Counted from the stretch's first letter, positions 24,786 to 34,246 are shown. The stretch: 64,000 nucleotides of DNA from Sulfitobacter mediterraneus (GCF_003054325.1 NZ_QBKU01000006.1:207932-271931), one strand, 5' to 3'. Notes: generated from the letters alone by a model not told the origin. A program made the numbers and translations.

Positions 24786-26162
24786 CGCCATCAGACGCCC
24801 CTCGCGGCCAAAAATCTCTTGTCCCGTTTTGCCGGGCTTGCCGCCCCGCGCGATGCATCGCAGCGCCAGCACCCAAGCGACGATGCCAAACAAAACCCCT
24901 GCCAAGGATTGCCCGATCAGCACCCCCTGCGGCCCCCAAATCATCGCGCCCAGCCAGACCAACGGGATCAGTGCCAGCGCATTGCGGCCCCAGTTGGTGA
25001 AGGTGGACAGGAACGGCTGACCCAGATTATTGAACGCCGCATTCGCAACAAACAAAACACCGGGAAAGAAAAACGCCAAGGACAGCGGCCCGCAAAACAG
25101 ATAAATCAGATCGCGGGTGATGCCTGTGGCCTCAAACAAATTGGCAATCGGCACGCGCAGGGCAAAGAGCACCGCAGAGACAAAGATCGTGACCAGCGCC
25201 GTGAACAAGACCGCCGCGTTGAACCCGCGCCGCACCCGATCCAAGTTGCCCGCGCCGTAGTTCTGACCAATGATCGGCCCAACAGCCCCGGACAGCGCAA
25301 AGACCACGCCAAAAGCCACCGGTATCATCCGCCCGACGATCGCCATACCCGCCACAGCCTCTTCGCCATATCCGGCCATCGCGCGGGTGACATAGGCCTG
25401 ACCGACAGGGGTGGCGATCTGCGCCAGAATCGCAGGAAAGGCGATGGCGAGCACCGGTGCCAGATCGCGGATCATACCGGCCAGACGCGGACGCACGATG
25501 CCGCCATAGATCCGGATCAACGGCAAGATCGCAACGACAGCAATCACCAAACGCGCCACGAAGGAGGCGATTGCCGCGCCGGTCAGTTCCAGATCCAGCC
25601 CGAATATCAAGATCGGGTCCAGCACCGCGTTGACCACGCCGCCCGAAATCGTCGCCATCATCGCCCGCCGCGCATCGCCGTGGGCACGCAATACTGCGCT
25701 GCCCATCATGCCGAGGATCAAGAACGGCACGCTCGGCACCACAATTTGCAGGAAATGCACGCTCAGTTCAGCGGTCTCCCCGGTCGCGCCCAAAAGCGCC
25801 ACCATCCATTCCAGAGACAACCAAAAGATCACCGCAAAAACGATGCTGAACATAAACCCATATGTCAGGGCATGGGTGGTGCGTTCCCGCGCCAGTACGG
25901 CTTCCCCCGATCCAAGCGCCCGTGCCACCAAAGCCCCAGCAGAAATCGCCAATCCGATCCCGAAGGATGTGGTGAAAAACAAGATCGCGCCAGCATAGCC
26001 GACAGCGGCAGCCAGTTCCGATTTGCCCAGCATCGAAATGAAGATCATATCAACAAAATCGACAACAAAGACCGCCATCAAACCGATGGAGGCCGTCAAC
26101 GCCATCACGGCAGTATGGGCAAACAAATTGCCGGTCAGGAATTTCGCCTGTGCATCAGCCAT
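24765..26162 (-). CDS. MATE-family efflux transporter
   Basis: A 465-residue integral membrane protein with about 12 hydrophobic segments in two similar halves, as expected for multidrug and toxin extrusion antiporters driven by Na+ or H+. Characteristic stretches are VDFVDMIFISMLGKSELAAA, PILIFGLDLELTGAAIAS and GPIIGQNYGAGN. Substrates cannot be predicted. No strong ribosome-binding site precedes the ATG. It lies 57 bases downstream of gltX on the same strand. Confidence 0.88.
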   Translation of the reverse strand: MADAQAKFLTGNLFAHTAVMALTASIGLMAVFVVDFVDMIFISMLGKSELAAAVGYAGAILFFTTSFGIGLAISAGALVARALGSGEAVLARERTTHALTYGFMFSIVFAVIFWLSLEWMVALLGATGETAELSVHFLQIVVPSVPFLILGMMGSAVLRAHGDARRAMMATISGGVVNAVLDPILIFGLDLELTGAAIASFVARLVIAVVAILPLIRIYGGIVRPRLAGMIRDLAPVLAIAFPAILAQIATPVGQAYVTRAMAGYGEEAVAGMAIVGRMIPVAFGVVFALSGAVGPIIGQNYGAGNLDRVRRGFNAAVLFTALVTIFVSAVLFALRVPIANLFEATGITRDLIYLFCGPLSLAFFFPGVLFVANAAFNNLGQPFLSTFTNWGRNALALIPLVWLGAMIWGPQGVLIGQSLAGVLFGIVAWVLALRCIARGGKPGKTGQEIFGREGRLMALFQARR

Positions 26163-26219
26163 CTGCGGTCGCGCCGCTGATCTGGCCTTGGGCCGGATGT
26201 GTGATCCCCGGCCCGCTGA

Positions 26220-27557
26220 TCATTTTTGCGCTTTGACCACTTGCAACAAGGGCATCACAGCGGCCATTTCCGGCCCGTGTTCCTGCCCCGTCAGGGCCAA
26301 ACGCAATGGCCGGAACAGGCCGCGCCCCTTGCGGCCTGTGGCCTCTTTGACGGCGGCGGTCCAGTTGGACCAGGTGCTTTCGTCAAACGGCATATCGGGC
26401 AGCATCGCCATGGCCTCTTTGATGAAGTCCTCATCGCCCTCTTCGATCACCGGATCGGCGCCATCGCGGAACATCGCCCACCAACCGCTCAGGTCTTTGA
26501 GGGTCGAAATGTTTTCGCGAGTGACGGACCAGAACCGGTCAGCTTGATCCGCAGGTACGCCCAGCGCGGCAATCTCATCTGCCACGGCCTCAAGCGGCAA
26601 TTGCTGCAAATAACGCCCGGTCAGCGGGAACAGATCCTGCACGTCAAATTTGGTCGGAGCAGAACCGAAGTGATTGATATCAAAGCCTTCGATCAGGCTT
26701 TCCATATCCGTGCGCAGTTCAACCGGATCGGACGATCCAAGCCGCGCCATCAAGCTAAGCAACGCGTAAGGCTGGATGCCTTGCGCGCGCAGATCACGCA
26801 AAGACAAGGTGCCAAGCCGTTTCGACAGCGCTTCACCTTGGGGGCCAGTCAACAGCGAATGGTGGGCAAAGCTTGGCACATTGCCCATGCCCAGCGCCTG
26901 CATGATCTGGATTTGCGTCGCGGTGTTTGTGACGTGGTCAGAGCCGCGCACAACATGGGTCACGCCCATCTCCGTGTCATCCACAACACTCGCCAGCGTA
27001 TAAAGGATTTGCCCGTCACCACGGATCAGCACCGGATCGGAAACGGAGGCCGCATCAATGGAAATATCGCCCAGAATGCCGTCATTCCATTCGATCCGTT
27101 CTTGATCCAGCTTGAACCGCCAAACACCATCACCACGTTCGGCACGCAGGGCGTTCTTTTCATCATCGCTCAAGGCCAGCGCAGCGCGGTCATAGACCGG
27201 CGGCTTGCCCATGTTCAGCTGTTTCTTGCGCTTGAGGTCCAGCTCGGTCGGGGTCTCGAATGCCTCATAGAACCGGCCTTTGGCCCGCAGATCATCCGCC
27301 GCCGCGTGGTATTGATCAAGGCGCTCTGACTGGCGCTCGACGCGGTCCCAGTGCAGGCCCAGCCACGTCAGGTCTTCCTTGATCGCATCAACGTATTCTT
27401 CTTTGCTGCGCTCTGGATCGGTGTCGTCAATCCGCAGGATGAAAGTGCCGCCAGCCTTGCGGGCGATCAGATAGTTCATCAGGGCGGTCCGCAGGTTGCC
27501 CACATGGATATATCCGGTTGGGGACGGGGCAAAACGGGTAACGGTTTGGCTGGACAT
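26220..27557 (-). CDS. gltX: Glutamate--tRNA ligase (short form)
   Basis: A 445-residue class I aminoacyl-tRNA synthetase. The HIGH-type motif lies in FAPSPTGYIHVGNLRTAL, and the KMSKS-type motif is EALSKRLGTLS. The anticodon-binding part is at the C-terminus. Many alphaproteobacteria carry two gltX genes, and this shorter form may be the second; whether it discriminates tRNA-Glu from tRNA-Gln is not readable. AGGAG lies 8 bases before the ATG at 27555-27557, which rules out the longer frame to 27584. Confidence 0.93.
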   Translation of the reverse strand: MSSQTVTRFAPSPTGYIHVGNLRTALMNYLIARKAGGTFILRIDDTDPERSKEEYVDAIKEDLTWLGLHWDRVERQSERLDQYHAAADDLRAKGRFYEAFETPTELDLKRKKQLNMGKPPVYDRAALALSDDEKNALRAERGDGVWRFKLDQERIEWNDGILGDISIDAASVSDPVLIRGDGQILYTLASVVDDTEMGVTHVVRGSDHVTNTATQIQIMQALGMGNVPSFAHHSLLTGPQGEALSKRLGTLSLRDLRAQGIQPYALLSLMARLGSSDPVELRTDMESLIEGFDINHFGSAPTKFDVQDLFPLTGRYLQQLPLEAVADEIAALGVPADQADRFWSVTRENISTLKDLSGWWAMFRDGADPVIEEGDEDFIKEAMAMLPDMPFDESTWSNWTAAVKEATGRKGRGLFRPLRLALTGQEHGPEMAAVMPLLQVVKAQK

Positions 27558-27631
27558 TTGGTATTCTCCTATCGCAACGGTCACCTGTCACAGCGCCGCC
27601 GAATTGTCCAGTAAGCAGCTGCGCCGCAGGG

Positions 27632-28033
27632 CTATGTTGGCTGCACCGGCCAATGTCCGTTCAGGTCTTTGAGACCAGCGCGGATCAGTTCGCCGAGGAC
27701 GTCTGTATCAGCATCGGCCAGCTTGTTAAGGTAAAGGCATGACTTGCCTTTGCTGTGTTTGCCCAGCCGCGCCAAAATCGGATCGAAATTGGCATATCCC
27801 GGCATGATGTAGATCGACAACTTCGCCTTGCGGGGGGCAAATCCGGTGGCAAATGTGCTGCCGCTGCGGCCAGAGGCGTAGGTGTAATCGTAGCGCCCAT
27901 ACCCCAACATGCCGCCTTTGTAGAACCGTGGCTGCCAGCCGGTGACTTTGCGAAACAGCGCGTCGAGTTCGTCCGCCTCTGCATGGCGGCGCGGGGGCTC
28001 AACCTTTGCCAGAAACTCCGCAACCTCATCCAT
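27632..28033 (-). CDS. DUF1801 domain protein
   Basis: A 133-residue small cytoplasmic protein of the DUF1801/YdhG-like fold. The central YGRYDYTYASGRSGSTFATG and KLSIYIMPGY stretches and the C-terminal LYLNKLADADTDVLGELI match the family, whose biochemical role is not established. AAGGA lies 6 bases before the ATG. It follows the MORN gene by 21 bases on the same strand and may share its transcript. Confidence 0.75.
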   Translation of the reverse strand: MDEVAEFLAKVEPPRRHAEADELDALFRKVTGWQPRFYKGGMLGYGRYDYTYASGRSGSTFATGFAPRKAKLSIYIMPGYANFDPILARLGKHSKGKSCLYLNKLADADTDVLGELIRAGLKDLNGHWPVQPT

Positions 28034-28054
28034 CGTGCGTCCTTTGCCGCTTGG

Positions 28055-29443
28055 TCAGCCGCCGTCGTTCAGCGCGCCGTTCTCCCAATCTCCGCTGGCT
28101 TCTTCGCCCGTGGCATATCGCATGGTGCCCGCACCTTGGCGTTTGCCTGCTTTGAAGGTGCCCTCATAGACGTCACCATTTGCATAGGTCGCTTTGCCCT
28201 GCCCTTCGATCTCGCCGCGGAACCATTGGCCTTCATAGACAAATCCGCTGGCCATGGTGATGTTGCCGGTGCCGTGACGCTGTCCCATATCGAACTCACC
28301 CACATAGATGGTGCCATCGGGATAGGTTGCTTTGCCCTGTCCATGGCGCTGGCCATCTTTCCAAGTGCCTTCATAGCGATAGCCATCGGCATAGGTCATA
28401 ACGCCTTGTCCGTCGTTGCGCGCGTTCTTGAAGTTGCCCTCGTATACCACGCCACTGGGATAGGTCGCCTTGCCCTGCCCTTCGATCACACCGCCCGCCC
28501 AGGCACCTTCATAGGTTGAGCCGTCAGGATAGGTGATCTTTCCCTCGCCATCCGCCAGATCATTACGGAACGATCCGACATAGACCGACCCATCAGGATA
28601 GGTTACCGTGCCTTGGCCCTCAATCTGCCCCGCCACCCAAGAGCCGGAGTAGACATAGCCATCAGCCCCGGTGAACGTGCCCTGCCCGTCGCGGCGGTCA
28701 TCCTTAAAGCTGCCCTCGTAGGTGTCGCCATTGGCATAGGTGACCTTACCGCGCCCTTCGCGGCGGCCACTGACAAGGATGCCCTCATAGACATCGCCAT
28801 TGGCTTGGGTCAGCTTGCCGGTGCCGTCGATCTGGCCGTCTTTCCATGATCCGACATAAATCAAGCCGTCCGGCATTGTCAGCGTTCCGGTGCCGTGGCG
28901 TTTACCCTCGCGGATATCACCATCATAGACCGCCCCATCGGGATAGGTGATCGTGCCAACCCCGTGTTTGGCCCCATCCACCCAATCACCCTTGTATTCA
29001 TAACCGCCCGGGCTTTGCATCACGCCTTTGCCGTGGTGTTTGGCATTGCGGAATTGCCCCTCATAGCGCACCCCATTGGCATAAAGCGCAACGCCCTGCC
29101 CCATGATCGCGCCGGCCTCCCATTCACCTTCAAAGGTGCCGCCATCGGCAAAGGTGATCTTGCCAAACCCGTCCGGTTTGCCCTTGGCGAAGTTGCCCTC
29201 ATAGACCGATCCGTTGGGAAAGCGGGCGACGCCTTCGCCCTTGATTTCCCCGTCTTCCCAATTGCCACTGTACTCATAGCCATTGGGCAGTTTGTAGCTG
29301 CCCTGACCGTGCTGCAACCCGCCACGAAAACTGCCTTCGTAGATACCACCGTCTTCATATTGTTTGGTCTGGACCTGCGCCTCCTGTGCCAAGACAGGCA
29401 AAGGCAACAGCGAAAGGCAAAGCAACAAAGAACGGAGCGACAT
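28055..29443 (-). CDS. MORN-repeat protein, exported
   Basis: A 462-residue protein with the signal peptide MSLRSLLLCLSLLPLPVLA, followed by 18 complete MORN repeats and a partial nineteenth. Each repeat is exactly 23 residues (for example YEGNFKNARNDGQGVMTYAD plus GYR), giving a 69-base DNA periodicity with no indels. Repeats alternate between Y-x-G-x-F and Y-x-G-x-W types along much of the protein, hinting at expansion by two-repeat units. MORN arrays form long beta-rods that bind lipid or protein partners; the target is unknown. The start is the ATG at 29441-29443, with AGG 7 bases before it. Confidence 0.9.
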   Translation of the reverse strand: MSLRSLLLCLSLLPLPVLAQEAQVQTKQYEDGGIYEGSFRGGLQHGQGSYKLPNGYEYSGNWEDGEIKGEGVARFPNGSVYEGNFAKGKPDGFGKITFADGGTFEGEWEAGAIMGQGVALYANGVRYEGQFRNAKHHGKGVMQSPGGYEYKGDWVDGAKHGVGTITYPDGAVYDGDIREGKRHGTGTLTMPDGLIYVGSWKDGQIDGTGKLTQANGDVYEGILVSGRREGRGKVTYANGDTYEGSFKDDRRDGQGTFTGADGYVYSGSWVAGQIEGQGTVTYPDGSVYVGSFRNDLADGEGKITYPDGSTYEGAWAGGVIEGQGKATYPSGVVYEGNFKNARNDGQGVMTYADGYRYEGTWKDGQRHGQGKATYPDGTIYVGEFDMGQRHGTGNITMASGFVYEGQWFRGEIEGQGKATYANGDVYEGTFKAGKRQGAGTMRYATGEEASGDWENGALNDGG

Positions 29444-29486
29444 GGACATACCTGTTTTTCACGCGAAACTGCGCCGGATCGGTTTG

Positions 29487-29505
29487 GGCCGCACCCCCTG
29501 CGGCC
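29487..29505. other. Stem-loop in the MORN / GFA-family intergenic gap
   Basis: GGCCGCA (29487-29493) pairs with TGCGGCC (29499-29505) around a CCCCC loop. There is no T tract. It lies in the divergent region between the MORN gene and the GFA-family gene; no other signal is clear there. Confidence 0.35.
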
Positions 29506-29634
29506 TTTGAGCGGTAGCCTATGCAAAGGGACCAAAGGGGGCAATCGTCTTTTGTCGAGGTCGGTTGTGGCGCGGTTTGCGGCCCTCGACCCGCTGGAAA
29601 AAGCCGCCTAGGCTGTCGCAAACAGGAGGTTTTT

Positions 29635-30060
29635 ATGACCGATGACACCCAAACCCCATACACAGGCCATTGTTACTGCGGAGCGCTGGCATATGCCGCC
29701 GAAGGCGCACCGGTCTTTAAGGCGCAATGCCACTGCCGCGAATGCCAGTATTTTTCGGGCGGTGGACCGAACTACTTTATGATGATGCCCAAGGATGGCT
29801 TTCGCTGGACCAAAGGCAACCCACAGGAATTCACCCGTTCGAATCTGGAAGGGGCCGTCACCCGCTGTTTCTGCGGTGAATGCGGCACCCATATCCTGAC
29901 CAAACTGCCCGCGCGGGATCATGTGGTCCTCAAGGTTGGCACGCTGGATGAGCCATCACAATTTGGCGCAGCCAAGGCGGCGATCTATATGGTGGACCAA
30001 CAGCCCTTTCATCTGGTTCCTGATGGCCTTCCCGCCTTTGAACGCCTGCCACCGCGCTGA
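29635..30060 (+). CDS. GFA/CENP-V family zinc protein
   Basis: A 141-residue protein of the glutathione-dependent formaldehyde-activating enzyme family. Zinc-binding cysteines appear as GHCYCGALAY, QCHCRECQ and CFCGECGTHI, the expected order. The family name reflects one proposed activity; most members have no proven substrate. AGGAGG lies 5 bases before the ATG at 29635, which sets the start within a longer open frame. Confidence 0.85.
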   Translation: MTDDTQTPYTGHCYCGALAYAAEGAPVFKAQCHCRECQYFSGGGPNYFMMMPKDGFRWTKGNPQEFTRSNLEGAVTRCFCGECGTHILTKLPARDHVVLKVGTLDEPSQFGAAKAAIYMVDQQPFHLVPDGLPAFERLPPR

Positions 30061-30151
30061 TCGGGCGCAACGCTTGGGCGCGATTGGGGTTTTCCCCCGC
30101 CGATGATCTGCTACATCACAGTGCAGACGTATTTATCTATCGAGGCAGCGC

Positions 30152-31810
30152 ATGGCAGACCGGTTTCGCATCACATTGGGTCAGTTGAACCCAACCGTCG
30201 GGGATTTGGCGGGCAACGCCGCGCTGGCCCGCGAGGCTTGGCAGGCTGGCAAAGAGGCTGGTGCTGATCTGGTCGCCCTGCCGGAAATGTTCATCACCGG
30301 CTACAACGCGCAGGATCTGGTGATGAAACGCGCGTTCCAGCTGGATGTGATGACCCATATTGAGGCACTGGCCGCCGATTGTGCGGATGGGCCCGCACTG
30401 GCCATTGGTGCGCCGTGGGCCGAAGGCACCGCGCTGTATAATGCCTATCTGATCCTGAAAGGCGGCAAAATCGCCAGCCGGTCGCTCAAATACAATCTGC
30501 CCAACGAGACCGTTTTTGACGAAGTGCGCATCTTTGATGCCGGACCATTGGGCGGGCCATATTCCGTTGGCAACACCCGCATCGGATCGCCGATTTGCGA
30601 GGACGCATGGCACCCCGATGTGGCCGAAACGCTAGAAGAAACGGGCGCGGAGTTCCTGTTGGTGCCCAACGGGTCGCCCTATTACCGCAACAAGATGGAA
30701 ACCCGCATGAACGTGATGGTCGCGCGGGTGATCGAGACCGGCCTGCCGCTGATCTATCTCAACATGATTGGCGGACAGGATGATCAGGTCTTTGATGGCG
30801 CGTCCTTTGCCCTGAACCCCGGCGGGCAACTGGCCATGCAACTGCCCGCGTTTGAACGGCAGATCACCCATGTCGATCTGGAACGCGGCCCCGAAGGTTG
30901 GCGCGTGGTCCAACAAGACCTGGCGCATCTGCCGGATGCCTGGGAACAGGATTACCGCGTGATGGTGCTGGGCCTGCGCGATTACATGCGCAAAACCGGG
31001 TTCAAGAAGGTGTTGCTGGGCCTGTCCGGCGGCATCGACAGCGCCATTGTGGCCACCATCGCCGTGGATGCCCTTGGCGCGGACAATGTGCGCTGTGTGA
31101 TGTTGCCGTCTGAATATACATCGCAAGCATCCCTTGATGATGCTGAGGCGGTCGCCGAGGCTCTGGGCTGCCGTTACGACTATGTGCCGATTGCCGAGGG
31201 TCGCGGTGCGATCACCAACACCCTGGCACCGCTATTTGAGGGTCTAGAACCCGGTTTGACTGAGGAAAATATCCAGTCCCGTTTGCGTGGATTGTTGTTG
31301 ATGGCGATGTCCAACAAATTTGGTGAAATGCTGCTGACCACGGGCAACAAATCCGAGGTCGCGGTGGGTTATGCCACGATTTATGGCGATATGTCGGGCG
31401 GCTACAACCCGATCAAGGATATGTACAAAACCCGCGTGTTTGAGACCTGCCGCTGGCGCAACACCAATCACCGCGACTGGATGATGGGGCCGATAGGCGA
31501 GATGATCCCGGACCGGATTATCACCAAACCGCCCACCGCCGAGTTGCGCGAAGATCAAAAAGATAGCGACAGCCTGCCGGATTATCCGGTGCTGGACGCG
31601 ATCCTTGATATTCTCGTGGATCAAGACGGGTCGATTGAGGATTGTGTTGCCGCCGGATTTGACCGGGATATCGCCAAGAAAGTCGAGCATCTGATTTACA
31701 TCTCCGAATACAAGCGGTTCCAGTCCGCCCCCGGCCCACGTCTGACCAAAGGCGCGTTCTGGTTGGACCGGCGCTATCCGATTGTGAACCGCTGGCGCGA
31801 TCCGAGTTAA
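30152..31810 (+). CDS. nadE: NAD+ synthase, glutamine-hydrolysing
   Basis: A 552-residue enzyme that amidates nicotinate-adenine dinucleotide to NAD+, drawing ammonia from glutamine. The N-terminal nitrilase-type glutaminase has the Glu45 (ALPEMF), Lys113 (SLKYNLPN) and Cys149 (SPICEDAW) triad. The C-terminal synthetase has the ATP-pyrophosphatase loop LGLSGGIDSA near residue 290 and TGNKSEVAVGYATIYGD. GAGG lies 6 bases before the ATG. The next gene begins 4 bases after its stop. Confidence 0.96.
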   Translation: MADRFRITLGQLNPTVGDLAGNAALAREAWQAGKEAGADLVALPEMFITGYNAQDLVMKRAFQLDVMTHIEALAADCADGPALAIGAPWAEGTALYNAYLILKGGKIASRSLKYNLPNETVFDEVRIFDAGPLGGPYSVGNTRIGSPICEDAWHPDVAETLEETGAEFLLVPNGSPYYRNKMETRMNVMVARVIETGLPLIYLNMIGGQDDQVFDGASFALNPGGQLAMQLPAFERQITHVDLERGPEGWRVVQQDLAHLPDAWEQDYRVMVLGLRDYMRKTGFKKVLLGLSGGIDSAIVATIAVDALGADNVRCVMLPSEYTSQASLDDAEAVAEALGCRYDYVPIAEGRGAITNTLAPLFEGLEPGLTEENIQSRLRGLLLMAMSNKFGEMLLTTGNKSEVAVGYATIYGDMSGGYNPIKDMYKTRVFETCRWRNTNHRDWMMGPIGEMIPDRIITKPPTAELREDQKDSDSLPDYPVLDAILDILVDQDGSIEDCVAAGFDRDIAKKVEHLIYISEYKRFQSAPGPRLTKGAFWLDRRYPIVNRWRDPS

Positions 31811-31814
31811 GGCG

Positions 31815-32339
31815 ATGACGGCGCCGATCCTTGTTCCGATCCGGCGCAGCAGATCGCTGATGATCGCGGGTTCCTTTGCGGTGCTGGCGGCGTTCTGTTT
31901 GGGTTTTTTTGGTCTGGTTCTGACACGCGACGCCCCGATGGACGCATTGCCTTTTGTCACGTTCGCAGTAGGGGCCGGTTGTGCGGCGTTGGCGTTCTAC
32001 TTTGCCGGTGTTGCCCTGCGTGCGCCTTTGGCGCTGCGCATGGATCAAAATGGCATCTCTGGCTACTACGCCGAACCGGCAGAATGGGCCGAGATCAGGG
32101 ATATCAGCGTGATCACCGGCCAGAAGGGGCATCGTTTTCTGGGCTTTGCCCTGCATGACCCCATTGCCTTTCGGGACCGGCAAACCGCTTGGCGGCGGCT
32201 GACCTCTTGGTCCAACGGGCGCAGCACCGGCCATCATATCGTTATTCCTGAACTGATCCTGAAAGACCGATCCGTGGAGGATCTGGCGGCAGAGGCCAAG
32301 GCCCTGCATGCAAAGGCTGTGCACGGGGATGTGAATTGA
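31815..32339 (+). CDS. Small membrane protein, PH-like domain
   Basis: A 174-residue protein with two N-terminal membrane segments (about residues 15-37 and 45-68), then a soluble part with LRMDQNGISGYYAEPAEWAEIRDI, a layout seen in STM3941-like proteins with a pleckstrin-homology-like fold. No catalytic motif is visible. It is placed 4 bases after nadE and overlaps the upstream extension of the next gene, so it is probably cotranscribed. Function is not known. Confidence 0.7.
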   Translation: MTAPILVPIRRSRSLMIAGSFAVLAAFCLGFFGLVLTRDAPMDALPFVTFAVGAGCAALAFYFAGVALRAPLALRMDQNGISGYYAEPAEWAEIRDISVITGQKGHRFLGFALHDPIAFRDRQTAWRRLTSWSNGRSTGHHIVIPELILKDRSVEDLAAEAKALHAKAVHGDVN

Positions 32340-32371
32340 GCCTTGGCGGCATGCGTTGCACTCTGCCCGTC

Positions 32372-33172
32372 ATGCGTATTCTTGCCCTCCTTTTCAGCCT
32401 GCTTGCCGCCCCGGCCTTTGCTTGCGGCCCCGACAGTGATTGTGTCATCGGTGATCGATCCTACCGGATCTCATTGCCCCAATCGCAGGATGGCGCGGCC
32501 CCTGCAGGCGCGTTGATCTGGTCACACGGTTATCGCGGCAGCGCGGCAGGGGTGATGCGCAACCGCGCCTTGCGGCGGGTGGCAGCGGAGGCGGGAATGG
32601 CCCTGATCGCCGCGCAGGGTGTGAACGGATCATGGAACCTGCCCAACGGGCCGCGCACCATGGACAGCACCGGCGCGGCGGAGTTTGCCTATTTTGACGC
32701 GGTCATTGCCGATGCTGTTGCCCGTTTTGACATCGACCCCGCCCGTGTGGTCGCCAGCGGGTTTAGCGCGGGCGGCATGATGGTTTGGTATCTGGCCTGC
32801 CTGCACCCCGAACCCTTCGCCGCCTTTGTGCCGTTTTCCGGCACTTACTGGAAGGAACCGCCCGCAGACTGCTCCGCACCGGCCCGCAGCATTGTCCATG
32901 TCCACGGCGATGCCGACCGCACGGTGCCATTGAACGGCCGGCCTATTGGCGGGACACATCAGGGCCGGGTGATGGACGCCCTGACCCACTACCGCAGCTT
33001 TGGAAATTTCGGGAATCCGTCGCAAAGCCAGCCGTTGAACCTGTCTTGTGAAACCCGTGCAAACGCCCCCGGAGGCATTCTGGAATACTGCCTGTTTCCG
33101 GGTGGGCATTCGTTCAGCACCAAACACCTTGGCTATGCGCTTAAGCGGCTGAAGGCCAAAGGTCAGCTTTAA
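32372..33172 (+). CDS. Secreted esterase, PHB-depolymerase/feruloyl-esterase-like
   Basis: A 266-residue alpha/beta hydrolase of the LpqC/CE1 group. The signal peptide MRILALLFSLLAAPAFA is followed by CGPDSDC. The oxyanion region is WSHGYRGSAAG, the nucleophile Ser lies in ASGFSAGGMM, an Asp in HGDADRTVP and the His in FPGGHSF. Frames open at a TTG (32336) and an ATG (32351), but only the ATG at 32372 gives a clean signal peptide; no start has a good ribosome-binding site, so the 5' end is uncertain. The true substrate, a polyester or ester-linked sugar, is not predictable. Confidence 0.78.
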   Translation: MRILALLFSLLAAPAFACGPDSDCVIGDRSYRISLPQSQDGAAPAGALIWSHGYRGSAAGVMRNRALRRVAAEAGMALIAAQGVNGSWNLPNGPRTMDSTGAAEFAYFDAVIADAVARFDIDPARVVASGFSAGGMMVWYLACLHPEPFAAFVPFSGTYWKEPPADCSAPARSIVHVHGDADRTVPLNGRPIGGTHQGRVMDALTHYRSFGNFGNPSQSQPLNLSCETRANAPGGILEYCLFPGGHSFSTKHLGYALKRLKAKGQL

Positions 33173-33852
33173 AGCCGGCCAAAAACATCTTGAAATGCGG
33201 CCTCACCTTCGGGTGAGAACCGGACCACCCGTGTGCCATCCTCACGCTGTGCCCAACCGAGGGTCTGCATCTGTGCCAGAATGGCCCGTCCGACACTGCC
33301 CGCCAGATGGGTTTGCCGGGCGCTCCAATCCAGACAGGACCGGCACAGCGGCGTCTTGCTGCGTTTGAGTGCCGCCAGATCGATGCCAAAATCCGTCAGG
33401 AACACCTCACCTTTTGCGGTCAGGGTCACGGCCTCTTCGGCCTCATGCAGCATGCCGCGGGCCAATAGACCCTGATAAAGCGTGATGCCCTTTTCACCTG
33501 CCAAATGGCTGTAGCAAACCCGCGCCTCCCGCAGTGCTGCATCGCGGGGGCCGGTGCGGGTGCGCAAGTGCCCCGCACCCGCAGCCAGACCCATCAACGC
33601 CTCTAGCGCATGAGCAACGTCATCGCTGCCAAGGGTGAAGTATTTGTGCCGCCCCGACTTGCGGCATTGGATCATCTCCGCCGCCTCAAGCTTGGCCAGA
33701 TGGGCGCTGGCGGTTTGCACGGTCACACCCGCCTCACCGGCCAGTTCGGTGGCGGTCAGGGCCTTGCCCGCCATCAGCGCGGTCAGGATATTGGCGCGGG
33801 CCGGATCACCGATCAGCGCCGCAATGCGGGATATGTCTGGGCCGTCTTTCAT
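33169..33852 (-). CDS. ArsR-type winged-helix regulator
   Basis: A 227-residue transcription factor. The N-terminal winged helix spans about residues 5-85, with the recognition helix in VTVQTASAHLAKLE and a wing at RKSGRHKYFTL. The C-terminal part has a CRSCLDW motif and several other residues that could serve metal or redox sensing (inference). It is divergent from the NIPSNAP/monooxygenase pair, and an inverted repeat lies directly before its start, suggesting autoregulation and control of that pair. It overlaps the convergent esterase gene by 4 bases. Confidence 0.82.
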   Translation of the reverse strand: MKDGPDISRIAALIGDPARANILTALMAGKALTATELAGEAGVTVQTASAHLAKLEAAEMIQCRKSGRHKYFTLGSDDVAHALEALMGLAAGAGHLRTRTGPRDAALREARVCYSHLAGEKGITLYQGLLARGMLHEAEEAVTLTAKGEVFLTDFGIDLAALKRSKTPLCRSCLDWSARQTHLAGSVGRAILAQMQTLGWAQREDGTRVVRFSPEGEAAFQDVFGRL

Positions 33853-33853
33853 A

Positions 33854-33871
33854 CTTCGACCATAGCCGAAG
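33854..33871. promoter_or_regulatory. Inverted repeat in the ArsR/NIPSNAP divergent promoter
   Basis: CTTCG (33854-33858) and CGAAG (33867-33871) are separated by 8 bases, immediately upstream of the regulator's ATG. Size and position fit an ArsR-family operator. Confidence 0.45.
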
Positions 33872-33922
33872 CATTGCCGCCGATCAATCCGCTAGAACCG
33901 GGCCAGCAACAAGGAGACACCC

Positions 33923-34246
33923 ATGCTGACCTGTATCATCAAGTACTACATCGACCCCACCAAGAAAGCCGCCTTTGAACACTATGCCCGCAACTGGGGG
34001 CAGGCGATCCCGCGCTGCGGCGCAGATCTGATCGGCTATTACGCCCCGCACGAAGGGTCCAGCACGCTGGCCTATGGCATCTACAACATCCCTGATCTGG
34101 CCGCATATGAGGCCTATCGCGCGCGGCTTGCCGCTGATCCATTGGGCCGCGAGAATTATGAGTTTGCCCAGTCCGAGAAATTCCTGTTGCGCGAGGACCG
34201 GACCTTTCTCAAACTGGTGTCCACCCCGCATGGAGCGCCCAAATGA
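33923..34246 (+). CDS. NIPSNAP-family protein
   Basis: A 107-residue ferredoxin-like (dimeric alpha/beta barrel) protein. The opening MLTCIIKYYIDPTKKAAFEHYARNW and the later GRENYEFAQ fit the NIPSNAP domain. No enzymatic activity is established for bacterial members. AAGGAG lies a few bases before the ATG. Its stop overlaps the start of the next gene (34243-34246), so the two are translationally coupled and probably act together. Confidence 0.82.
   Translation: MLTCIIKYYIDPTKKAAFEHYARNWGQAIPRCGADLIGYYAPHEGSSTLAYGIYNIPDLAAYEAYRARLAADPLGRENYEFAQSEKFLLREDRTFLKLVSTPHGAPK

Noticed and set aside
24819..26180. A 453-codon plus-strand frame over the MATE gene
   Set aside because: Arg/Gln/His-rich shadow of a clear 12-segment membrane protein on the minus strand.
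28613..29611. Plus-strand open frames over the MORN gene with repeated motifs, or a CRISPR-like array
   Set aside because: The 69-base periodicity is explained by the minus-strand MORN repeats; repeat copies are divergent, without spacers or cas genes.
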